Assembly (NCBI GenBank): GCA_030149025.1
Contig: JASBSH010000142.1
Location: 1-5,337, forward strand
Direction of reading: 5' to 3'
Source of the DNA: Actinomycetales bacterium
GTDB taxonomy: Bacteria > Actinomycetota > Actinomycetes > Actinomycetales > BWSM-131
DNA length: 5,337 nt
The notes below the pieces were generated by a model. It saw nothing but the letters and a program-made list of their open reading frames with translations. It had not been told where the DNA came from and ran no database searches. Shown here piece by piece: positions 1-5,031 of this stretch; within the stretch, counting starts at the first letter, position 1, and every line of letters begins with the position of its first letter. The position numbers were made by a program, and so were the translations under genes.

Positions 1-1
1 G

Positions 2-448
2 ATCCGTCTGACCAGCTCTGCTTTCGCTGAGGGACAGCCCATTCCGGAGCGCTACACCTGCCGGGGGTCCGGTCAGTCGCCGCCGCTGCAGTGGTCGGGG
101 GTTCCGGCCGGTTCCGCAGCGGTGGCGCTGGTGGTCACGGACCCGGACGCGCCCCGGGGCACCTTCGTCCACTGGGTGCTGTATGACCTGCCCGGCAAGG
201 ACGGCGGGCTGTCGGCGGGCCAGGTGCCGGCCGGTGCCCGGCAGGGGGAGAACAGCAGTGGGAAGAGCGGCTGGTACCCGCCGTGCCCGCCCAGCGGGAC
301 GCATCACTACGTGTTCACGGTGTATGCGTTGAACGAGGGGGGCTTGGGCGGCCGGCCCGAGTCGCAGCGGGGCCAAGGTTTGCTGGACGCGATCGTTGCG
401 GCGACCACGGCCACCGGGACCCTGACCGGGACGGTCGCTGCCGGCTGA
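2..448 (+). CDS. YbhB/YbcL family Raf kinase inhibitor-like protein (PEBP family), 5' end cut by window edge
   Basis: The frame is open from the first bases of the window to TGA at 446-448, giving 148 visible residues. Family members usually have about 150-180 residues and begin just before the IRLTSSAF-like strand seen here, so probably only a few N-terminal residues are missing. Visible hallmarks are SPPLQW (26-31), the anion-pocket motif DPDAPRGTFVHW (47-58) and the GWYPPCPPSGTHHYVFTVYAL-like block (90-110), all typical of bacterial phosphatidylethanolamine-binding proteins. No signal peptide or membrane segment is visible, so it is probably cytoplasmic, although the very N-terminus is not seen. 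The physiological role of bacterial YbhB/YbcL proteins is poorly defined; ligand or phospho-anion binding is inferred from the fold. The next gene starts 57 bases downstream on the same strand, but nothing ties the two functionally. Confidence 0.93.
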   Translation: MRLTSSAFAEGQPIPERYTCRGSGQSPPLQWSGVPAGSAAVALVVTDPDAPRGTFVHWVLYDLPGKDGGLSAGQVPAGARQGENSSGKSGWYPPCPPSGTHHYVFTVYALNEGGLGGRPESQRGQGLLDAIVAATTATGTLTGTVAAG

Positions 449-491
449 TCCGGCTCTGGCTTCCCCCGCTAGTAGCCTGCGCCGCCAGGAC

Positions 492-500
492 GAGGAGAGG
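492..500 (+). promoter_or_regulatory. Ribosome binding site of the crotonase-family gene
   Basis: GAGGAGAGG lies 5 bases before the ATG at 506. It fixes this start and means that the repetitive MERERLERERL N-terminus is translated. Confidence 0.75.
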
Positions 501-505
501 ACGGC

Positions 506-1327
506 ATGGAGCGGGAGCGGTTGGAGCGGGAGCGGTTGGACGCCGACGGCGAGCTGCGGGTGGTGGACCACGGGGACTTCGTGGAGGTGGTGTTCAACCG
601 GCCGGAGCGCCACAACGCGTTCACCTCGCAAACCTACGAAGGCCTGTTGAGGCTGTGCTCAGCCCTGCGGGAGGACGACTCGGTAGGAGCCGTGGTCTTC
701 CGCGGGGCGGGGGGCAAGGCGTTCGCCGCCGGGAACGAGATCTCGGAGTTCCGGACGACGGTCCATGACGGCGCAGCCGGCGTTGGGTACGAGGCCACCG
801 TTCGCAGGGTGCTACGAGGGGTGGCGGAGCTACCCCAGGTGACCATCGCGGCGGTGAACGGGATCTGCGTCGGCGGGGGCCTCGCCTTGGCCACCCACTG
901 CGACCTGAGGATCGCCACGAAGAAGTCCAGGTTCGGCTACCCCATCGCCAGGACGCTGGGAAACGCCCTGTCGGCCTCGATCGTCTACCGCTGCGCCGCG
1001 GTGTTCGGGGAGCCGCTGACGCGGGAGATGCTGCTGACTTCGCGGTTGGTAGATGCCGAGCGGGCGTACGCAGTGGGTGCCGTCATGGCGGTGGTGCCGC
1101 CGGAGCGGTTGCAGGCCGAGGTGGAACACGTCTTGGAGGGACTGCGCCTGGCAGCGCCGATGACCCTGCGAGCAACCAAGCACCAGCTGCTGCAGCGCTC
1201 GGACGCGCTGGAGGCGGCCCATCCGGACGACGAGGAGTGGCTGGCCCGCGTCTACGGGAGCGCCGACTTCGCCGAGGGGGTTCGGGCCTTCCTGGCCAAG
1301 GAGCAGCCCCGATTCACTGGTAGCTGA
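506..1327 (+). CDS. Crotonase-superfamily (enoyl-CoA hydratase/isomerase-like) protein lacking both catalytic glutamates
   Basis: This 273-residue protein has the usual length for the crotonase superfamily, whose members bind acyl-CoA thioesters and stabilise an enolate in an oxyanion hole. NRPERHNAF (31-39) is the N-terminal signature, KAFAAGNEISEF (71-82) the first oxyanion-hole segment and NGICVGGGLALATHCDLRIA (118-137) the second. In classical enoyl-CoA hydratase the acid/base residues are Glu in GGGCEL and Glu in FGQPE (Glu144 and Glu164 of the rat enzyme). Here the aligned positions are Ala127 (GGGLAL) and Ile147 (FGYPI). Ordinary crotonyl-CoA hydration is therefore unlikely, and an isomerase, hydrolase, lyase or other crotonase reaction is possible. 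The PIARTLGN segment (146-153) replaces the usual PE..LG..P.. stretch. The N-terminus carries a duplicated ERERL. The gene lies before the IclR and E1 operon on the same strand but is followed by a hairpin. The family call is firm; the reaction is unknown. Confidence 0.9.
   Translation: MERERLERERLDADGELRVVDHGDFVEVVFNRPERHNAFTSQTYEGLLRLCSALREDDSVGAVVFRGAGGKAFAAGNEISEFRTTVHDGAAGVGYEATVRRVLRGVAELPQVTIAAVNGICVGGGLALATHCDLRIATKKSRFGYPIARTLGNALSASIVYRCAAVFGEPLTREMLLTSRLVDAERAYAVGAVMAVVPPERLQAEVEHVLEGLRLAAPMTLRATKHQLLQRSDALEAAHPDDEEWLARVYGSADFAEGVRAFLAKEQPRFTGS
509..538 (+). repeat. Perfect 2 x 15-bp tandem duplication in the crotonase N-terminus
   Basis: GAGCGGGAGCGGTTG occurs twice back to back immediately after the start codon and is translated as ERERL-ERERL. 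The unit keeps the reading frame. It lies before the first conserved strand of the family, so it adds a charged tail rather than altering the fold. Confidence 0.9.
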
Positions 1328-1352
1328 CGCCGCGGGGGTCTCAGCCGCGGCG
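1328..1352 (+). terminator. Candidate terminator hairpin after the crotonase-family gene
   Basis: CGCCGCGG (1328-1335) and CCGCGGCG (1345-1352) form a perfect 8-bp all-GC stem with a 9-base loop, starting at the base after the TGA stop. No T-tract follows. That is common for actinobacterial hairpins but leaves termination unproven. It would separate the crotonase gene from the regulator downstream. Confidence 0.5.
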
Positions 1353-1359
1353 AGGGGTA

Positions 1360-1395
1360 CCGGAGACGACCCCGTTCGTGCGTGGCGTCGTCCGG
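1360..1395 (+). repeat. Imperfect inverted repeat upstream of the IclR gene
   Basis: CCGGAGACGAC (1360-1370) and GTCGTCCGG (1387-1395) are inverted copies with a 2-base bulge, around a 16-base centre. It lies about 20 bases before the predicted -35 box, so it could be an operator or a weak hairpin. Nothing else supports a role. Confidence 0.3.
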
Positions 1396-1412
1396 ATCGG
1401 TGGCCTTCGGCC

Positions 1413-1422
1413 CGTTGTCACC
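1413..1422 (+). promoter_or_regulatory. Shared 10-mer CGTTGTCACC, copy 1 (candidate operator or conserved promoter element)
   Basis: The same 10 bases recur at 2226-2235, upstream of the E1 alpha gene. The match extends to 12 of 13 (CGTTGTCACCRTC). This copy overlaps the predicted -35 box of the IclR promoter, where an autoregulator could bind. Alternatively the match may reflect only a shared TTGTCA -35 box. Confidence 0.35.
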
Positions 1423-1443
1423 GTCACCCGAACGCCCTAACGT
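1415..1443 (+). promoter_or_regulatory. Predicted sigma70-type promoter of the IclR-family gene
   Basis: TTGTCA (1415-1420) and TAACGT (1438-1443) are separated by 17 bases. The -10 box fits the actinobacterial TANNNT pattern and the -35 box matches TTGACA at five of six positions. Transcription would start near 1450, giving a leader of under 20 bases that contains the ribosome binding site. This is the best promoter match I found in the window. Confidence 0.55.
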
Positions 1444-1467
1444 GCCCAGCAGGTGCGAGGAGGGACG

Positions 1468-2211
1468 ATGCCAGGACAGGAACCGACGCTGATCGCGTCC
1501 GTCCAGCGGGCGCTGAACCTGCTCGACGCGGTCGGTGAGTGCGACCGCCCGGTGCCGGCGAAGACGCTGGCCCGGCGGACGGGCATGCCGCTGGCGACGA
1601 CGTACCACCTGCTGCGAACCCTGGTCCATGCCGGCTACCTGACCCGGGTCGAGGGCGCCGGCTATGTGCTGGGGGACCGGGTGACGGCACTGTCGGAGGG
1701 TCGAGGCGGTGCGGCAGCCCGGGTGGCGCGGTTCCGGCCGATCCTGGAGCAGCTGCACGACCAGCTGCATGCGGCGGCGTACGTGTCGATGCTCGACGAC
1801 GGGGAGATCCGACTGGTCGACGTGGTCGACGGACCCACCACGCCGCGAGTGGACCTGTGGGTCGGCTTCGAGGACGCCGGTCACGCGACGGCTCTCGGCA
1901 AGGCGGTCCTTTCTGCGCTGGAGGACGGCAACCGGAGGGAGTACCTCGGCCGGCACGACCTCATCGATCTGACACCGCACACGGTCACCGACCGGAACTC
2001 GCTGCTGCGCGAGCTGAGGGCCGGTGCCGACTTCGCCGTGGACAAGCAGGAGTACGCACTGGGGACGGCGTGTGTGGCTGCGGCGGCGCCGTCCAGGTCG
2101 ATGGCGGCGGCGGTGGCGGTGTCCGTGCCTGCGCACCGTCTGGACCGGGTGCTGGAAAGGGCCGACGTCCTGCGCCGGGCTGCGCACCTGGTCGCGCTGG
2201 CCGGACCGTGA
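1468..2211 (+). CDS. IclR-family transcriptional regulator
   Basis: The 247-residue product has the two-domain IclR layout and typical length. Residues about 8-70 form the N-terminal winged helix-turn-helix (SVQRALNLLDAV, then LARRTGMPLATTYHLLRTLVHAGYL as the recognition part). The remainder is the effector-binding domain with GHATALGKAVLSAL (138-151) and FAVDKQEYALGTACVAAA (189-206), the equivalent of the family's D.EE...G..CVAAP motif. ATG 1468 was chosen because GAGGAGGG (1457-1464) lies just before it. An in-frame GTG at 1453 lies upstream of that site and has no ribosome binding site of its own. It has a good promoter, and the next gene starts 105 bases downstream on the same strand. IclR proteins usually control adjacent catabolic genes in response to a small organic acid or aromatic, so the E1/lipoyl operon is the likely target. 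Effector, and whether it represses or activates, cannot be read from the sequence. Confidence 0.93.
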   Translation: MPGQEPTLIASVQRALNLLDAVGECDRPVPAKTLARRTGMPLATTYHLLRTLVHAGYLTRVEGAGYVLGDRVTALSEGRGGAAARVARFRPILEQLHDQLHAAAYVSMLDDGEIRLVDVVDGPTTPRVDLWVGFEDAGHATALGKAVLSALEDGNRREYLGRHDLIDLTPHTVTDRNSLLRELRAGADFAVDKQEYALGTACVAAAAPSRSMAAAVAVSVPAHRLDRVLERADVLRRAAHLVALAGP

Positions 2212-2225
2212 TGGGAACGCGCGGT

Positions 2226-2257
2226 CGTTGTCACCATCTGAACTTCTGACTGTTGAT
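2226..2257 (+). promoter_or_regulatory. Candidate promoter/operator region of the E1-lipoyl operon, with shared 10-mer copy 2
   Basis: CGTTGTCACC (2226-2235) repeats the sequence at the IclR promoter and contains TTGTCA (2228-2233), a possible -35 box. At the expected spacing the -10 positions read TGTTGA or GTTGAT, a poor match to TANNNT. If this is the promoter it is weak or needs an activator, which would suit an inducible catabolic operon. GTCA (2230-2233) and TGAC (2247-2250) form a short inverted pair across the region. A start near 2263 would leave a leader of about 55 bases. Confidence 0.3.
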
Positions 2258-2292
2258 CTCGCGCTGAGGCGGGCGGAAAGTCGAGGGGAGGA

Positions 2293-2310
2293 CTTCCGGA
2301 CGTCTGGAGG
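2293..2310 (+). promoter_or_regulatory. Imperfect 18-bp palindrome overlapping the E1 alpha ribosome binding site
   Basis: The sequence around the central GACGTC (2299-2304) is symmetric at 7 of 9 base pairs, and both mismatches would be G-U pairs in RNA. Its right arm contains GGAGG (2306-2310), the Shine-Dalgarno site 6 bases before ATG 2317. It could be an operator for a dimeric protein such as the IclR regulator. As an RNA hairpin it would have to sacrifice the centre for a loop. The ribosome binding site itself is well supported; the operator role is speculative. Confidence 0.35.
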
Positions 2311-2316
2311 CAGGAG

Positions 2317-3366
2317 ATGACCACACAGGCACCTGGCCGACCCACACCCCCCGAGCAGCGACCGCCGGAACAGCCGGGGCTACCGCACACTCCGGACGAC
2401 GAGACCCGTCTGGGGTTGTACCGCACGATGGTGCTGATCCGGACCTACGAGGAGGCGATCCTCCGGGAGTACCACGTCGACAAGGGGCCGGGCTTCGACA
2501 TCGGCAAGGGACTGATCCCGGGGGAGATGCACCTGTCCGCGGGCCAGGAACCGGTGGCGGCAGGTGTGTGCGCCCACCTCAGCACGGGGGATGCCGTGAC
2601 GGCGACCCACCGGCCCCACCACCTGGCCATCGCCCACGGGGTGGACATGAACCGGATGACCGCCGAGATCTTCGGTCGGGAGACCGGCCTCGGAAGGGGG
2701 CGAGGCGGGCACATGCACCTGTTCGACCCCGATGTTCACTTCTCGTGCTCGGGGATCATCGCCGAGGGGTACCCCCCGGCGCTGGGGCAGGCGTTCGCCT
2801 TCCGCCGCAAGGGAACTGATCGGATCGCGGTGGCCGTGACCGGGGAGGGAGCGGCCAACCAGGGAGCGTTCCACGAGTCGCTGAACCTGGCCGTGCTCTG
2901 GAACCTGCCGGTGGTGTTCGTGGTGGAGGACAACGACTGGGGCATCTCGGTGCCGAGGTCTGTGTCCACGTGCGTGCCGTCGAACGCCACCAGGGCCGAG
3001 GCCTACGGGATGCCGGCGGAGCGGATCGAGGACAACGCGGTAGAGGCGATCTACGACGCGGCCGGGCGGGCCGTCGAGCGGGCACGCCAAGGCCGGGGCC
3101 CGAGCCTGCTCGAGATCCATACGCTGCGGATGTGGGGTCACTTCGAGGGGGACGCGCAGGCGTACCGGGTGGACCTTACCGATGTGCCGGGACGGGACCC
3201 GATTCCCACCTATGAGCGGACCCTGAAGGCGGCGGGACTGCTGGACGACGAGGCCGTCTCGAACATCAAGGCAGAGGCTGCGACCCGGGTGGAGGAGGCG
3301 GTGACCTTTGCCAAGGACAGCCTGTTGCCCGACCCCGCCGACGCCGGCAAGTACGTGTTCGCCTGA
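2317..3366 (+). CDS. Thiamine-diphosphate-dependent 2-oxoacid/acetoin dehydrogenase E1 component, alpha subunit
   Basis: This 349-residue protein is full length for the E1 alpha family. With the beta subunit it forms the alpha2beta2 enzyme that uses thiamine diphosphate to cleave an oxo substrate and pass the acyl group to lipoamide. After a Pro-rich, probably disordered N-terminus (about 1-28) come LYRTMVLIRTYEE (34-46), THRPHH (97-102) and GRGRGGHMHLFD (126-137). The cofactor motif runs from GEGAANQGAFHESLN (176-190) to FVVEDNDWGIS (201-211), with Mg/diphosphate ligands at Glu177 and Asn206. Most relatives have GDG where this has GEG. The loop RMWGHFEGDAQAYR (271-284) carries the active-site-loop His275 and resembles acetoin dehydrogenase (AcoA-type) enzymes. 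It lacks the phosphoserine pattern of mitochondrial PDH and BCKDH. E1 beta follows after 25 bases, so the two are surely co-transcribed. Family certain; substrate (acetoin, another hydroxyketone or a 2-oxoacid) open. Confidence 0.93.
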   Translation: MTTQAPGRPTPPEQRPPEQPGLPHTPDDETRLGLYRTMVLIRTYEEAILREYHVDKGPGFDIGKGLIPGEMHLSAGQEPVAAGVCAHLSTGDAVTATHRPHHLAIAHGVDMNRMTAEIFGRETGLGRGRGGHMHLFDPDVHFSCSGIIAEGYPPALGQAFAFRRKGTDRIAVAVTGEGAANQGAFHESLNLAVLWNLPVVFVVEDNDWGISVPRSVSTCVPSNATRAEAYGMPAERIEDNAVEAIYDAAGRAVERARQGRGPSLLEIHTLRMWGHFEGDAQAYRVDLTDVPGRDPIPTYERTLKAAGLLDDEAVSNIKAEAATRVEEAVTFAKDSLLPDPADAGKYVFA

Positions 3367-3376
3367 GTTCTCGCCT

Positions 3377-3383
3377 GAGGAGG
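3377..3383 (+). promoter_or_regulatory. Ribosome binding site deciding the E1 beta start
   Basis: GAGGAGG lies 8 bases before ATG 3392. It selects this ATG over upstream in-frame starts that would read back into the end of the E1 alpha gene. Confidence 0.8.
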
Positions 3384-3391
3384 AACAAGCA

Positions 3392-4435
3392 ATGACTCTC
3401 ACCGAGTCGCCGGCGGCGCCGGCACCCAGCAGTCAGCGGTTGACCACTGCCAAGGCGATGGTCCAGGGACTCGAGCTGGAGATGGCGAGGGACGACAGCG
3501 TCATCTACCTGGGTGAGGACGTGGGCTCCTACGGGGGCATCTTCAGCTCCACCACGGGACTGCTCGACCGGTTCGGACCGGAACGGGTGATCGACACGCC
3601 GATCTCGGAGACGGCGTTCATCGGGCTCGGCATCGGGGCGGCCGTGGAGGGCCTGCGGCCCGTCGTGGAGCTCATGTTCGCGGACTTCATGGGCGTGTGC
3701 CTGGACCAGATCTACAACCACATGGCGAAGATCCACTACGAGTCCGGCGGCAACGTGAAGGTGCCCATGGTGCTGACCACCGCTGTGGGAGGCGGGTACT
3801 CGGACGGGGCGCAGCACTCCCAGTGCTTGTGGGGCACCTTCGGGCACCTGCCGGGGATGAAGGTCGTGGTGCCGAGCAACCCGTACGACGCCAAGGGGCT
3901 GATCATCTCGGCGGTCCGAGACGACAACCCGGTCGTGTACATGTTCCACAAGGGGGTTATGGGTCTGCCGTGGATGGCCAAGAACCCGCGCTCGATGGGC
4001 GAGGTGCCGGCTGGGGACTACACCGTGCCGATCGGGGAAGCGTCGGTGGTCCGTGAGGGCACGGATGTCACGGTGGTCACGCTGTCGCTGTCGGTGCACC
4101 ACGCCTTGGACGTGGCGGACAAGCTGGCCGAGGACGGGGTGGAGACCGAGGTGATCGACCTTCGGAGCGTGGTGCCGCTGGACCGGCGGGCGATCCTGGC
4201 GTCGGTGGGGAAGACCGGCCGGCTGGTCGTGGTGGACGAGGACTACCTGTCCTATGGGCTCTCCGGTGAGGTGGTCGCCACGATTGCGGATGAGGACCCT
4301 GGCTTGCTGCGAGCACCAGTGGCGCGGGTGGCAAACCCCGACGTGCCGATCCCGTACTCGAGGCCGCTGGAGTATGCGGTTCTGCCGCGGCCGGAGCGGA
4401 TCGAGGCGGCCATCCGGAAGGTGGTCGGTGCATGA
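3392..4435 (+). CDS. 2-oxoacid/acetoin dehydrogenase E1 component, beta subunit (transketolase-like)
   Basis: The 347-residue product matches the usual 325-350 residues of bacterial E1 beta subunits. It contributes the pyrimidine-binding half of the thiamine-diphosphate site. After a Pro/Ala/Ser-rich leader of about 15 residues come LTTAKAMVQGLELEM (17-31), YLGEDVG (39-45) and DTPISETAFIGLGIGAA (68-84). Glu73 is the family's conserved cofactor-activating glutamate. PVVELMFADFM (90-100) and DGAQHSQ (138-144) line the site, and VPSNPYDAKGLI (160-171) closes the pyrimidine domain. The C-terminal transketolase domain runs from about 210, with EVIDLRSVVPLD (253-264), VVVDEDYLSYGLSGEV (279-294) and PDVPIPYSRPLE (316-327). 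All expected motifs are intact. Its stop codon overlaps the start of the lipoyl protein gene (ATGA), which implies translational coupling and equal expression. The substrate is as uncertain as for the alpha subunit. Confidence 0.94.
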   Translation: MTLTESPAAPAPSSQRLTTAKAMVQGLELEMARDDSVIYLGEDVGSYGGIFSSTTGLLDRFGPERVIDTPISETAFIGLGIGAAVEGLRPVVELMFADFMGVCLDQIYNHMAKIHYESGGNVKVPMVLTTAVGGGYSDGAQHSQCLWGTFGHLPGMKVVVPSNPYDAKGLIISAVRDDNPVVYMFHKGVMGLPWMAKNPRSMGEVPAGDYTVPIGEASVVREGTDVTVVTLSLSVHHALDVADKLAEDGVETEVIDLRSVVPLDRRAILASVGKTGRLVVVDEDYLSYGLSGEVVATIADEDPGLLRAPVARVANPDVPIPYSRPLEYAVLPRPERIEAAIRKVVGA

Positions 4436-4665
4436 CGGAGGTGCCCTTCCCGTCCCTGTCGAAGGACAACCCCGGCGCGGAGGGGGTGGTGTCGACCTGG
4501 TTCGTCAGAGACGGGGAGACAGTGGCGGCCGATCAGCTTCTCGCTGAGGTCCAGGTCGACAAGGTGGCGGCGGAGGTGCCGTCCCCGGCTGCGGGGGTGG
4601 TGCGGCTGCTGGTCGAGGAGGAGGCTGCGATCGAGCAGGGGACGGCGATCGCCCGGATCGAGTGA
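4432..4665 (+). CDS. Free-standing lipoyl-domain carrier protein (biotin/lipoyl attachment domain), E2 catalytic part absent
   Basis: The 77-residue product is one complete lipoyl domain and nothing else. EGVVSTWFVRDGETVAADQLLAEV (17-40), QVDKVAAEVPSP (41-52) and AAGVVRLLVEEEAAIEQGTAIARIE (53-77) align end to end with the N-terminal domain of E2 acyltransferases. Lys44 in the VDKVA turn is the expected lipoylation site (E2 proteins usually have TDKA). An E2 would continue with a Pro/Ala hinge, a subunit-binding domain and a 230-residue acyltransferase (or an alpha/beta-hydrolase-like domain in acetoin E2). Here a TGA follows directly, and the next 100 bases encode none of these in the same frame. 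The gene overlaps E1 beta by 4 bases, with GGAAGGTGG (4416-4424) as ribosome binding site. It is inferred to accept the acyl group from this E1. Biotin instead of lipoate is possible but unlikely, since the biotin AMKM motif is absent. Confidence 0.88.
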   Translation: MTEVPFPSLSKDNPGAEGVVSTWFVRDGETVAADQLLAEVQVDKVAAEVPSPAAGVVRLLVEEEAAIEQGTAIARIE

Positions 4666-4667
4666 GC

Positions 4668-4693
4668 GGAACCTAGTAATCGAAACCGCGTGA
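4668..4693 (+). promoter_or_regulatory. Possible ECF-sigma-type promoter before the 78-residue protein gene
   Basis: GGAACC (4668-4673) and CGTGA (4689-4693) are separated by 15 bases. This resembles the GGAAC / CGT-type boxes of actinobacterial extracytoplasmic-function sigma factors. No good sigma70-type pair was seen between 4666 and 4769. The motif is short, so a chance match is quite possible. Confidence 0.25.
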
Positions 4694-4769
4694 GCATGAT
4701 CCCCCTGATTCGCGGGTAGTGCTGGTGCCGTCCGAGGCGACGTCCTTTTCCGATGGGAGGATGATCAGG

Positions 4770-5006
4770 ATGACCAGTCCCAGCGGTGAGACCGGCCAGG
4801 TCACGGGAACCGCAGACAAGGACTACAACATCATCTGGTACACCGAAGCCTGCCTCAGCAACGCGCTTCGGCTGGAGCAGTACATCGCGGACGCCGAGCG
4901 GGAGGGAGACCAGGAGCTGGCGGACTTCTTCCGGAAGGCCCAGGCCGACAGCCGCAAGGGCGGTGAGATGGGGAAGCAGCTGCTGGCCTCACGGCTCGGC
5001 AAGTAG
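4770..5006 (+). CDS. Small helical protein of unknown function (78 residues)
   Basis: I cannot assign a named family. ATG 4770 is preferred because GGGAGG (4755-4760) lies 9 bases upstream. The in-frame ATG 4761 abuts that site with no spacing, and GTG 4719 has no ribosome binding site. After a polar, probably flexible stretch (1-18) the chain looks all-helical. DYNIIWYTEACLSNALRLEQYIADAERE (18-45) and DQELADFFRKAQADSRKGGEMGKQLLASRL (47-76) form two amphipathic helices joined by a Gly-Asp turn. The pattern E..YI.DAE..GD.ELADFFRKAQ is reminiscent of half of a ferritin/rubrerythrin-type four-helix bundle, but the usual ExxH metal motif is absent, so metal binding is only a guess. There is no signal peptide or membrane segment. 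It lies 104 bases after the lipoyl gene and may have its own promoter. High charge, full codon bias and a good ribosome binding site argue that it is a real gene. Confidence 0.8.
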   Translation: MTSPSGETGQVTGTADKDYNIIWYTEACLSNALRLEQYIADAEREGDQELADFFRKAQADSRKGGEMGKQLLASRLGK

Positions 5007-5031
5007 CGCCGCCGGCGCCCTCCGTCCCGCT

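Noticed and set aside
440..454. Small hairpin GCCGG-ctgat-CCGGC at the stop codon of the PEBP gene
   Set aside because: Only a 5-bp stem with no T-tract, easily expected by chance at this GC content, so not called a terminator.
473..478. TAGCCT as a -10 box for the crotonase gene
   Set aside because: It fits TANNNT and is well placed, but no acceptable -35 box lies 16-18 bases upstream.
1453..1467. GTG 1453 as start of the IclR gene
   Set aside because: It lies upstream of the strong GAGGAGGG site, which serves ATG 1468. The extra five residues would be encoded by the ribosome binding site itself.
1252..3402. Long open frames on the minus strand opposite the IclR and E1 alpha genes (and again opposite E1 beta)
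   Set aside because: They are the usual antisense shadows of high-GC genes. Their translations are rich in Arg, Pro and His with no recognisable domain, while the + strand frames carry full protein families.
4719..4769. GTG 4719 or ATG 4761 as start of the small helical protein
   Set aside because: GTG 4719 has no ribosome binding site, and ATG 4761 directly abuts GGGAGG. ATG 4770 has a workable 9-base spacing.
4666..4769. Remnant of an E2 hinge or acyltransferase after the lipoyl gene, which would mean a truncated E2
   Set aside because: The same frame reads 17 unrelated residues before a stop at 4717-4719, with no Pro/Ala hinge or subunit-binding motif, so a frameshifted E2 is not supported.
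5010..5017. Perfect palindrome CGCCGGCG after the 78-residue gene as a terminator
   Set aside because: It has no loop and no flanking stem, so it cannot form a terminator hairpin, and such 8-mers are common in this base composition.
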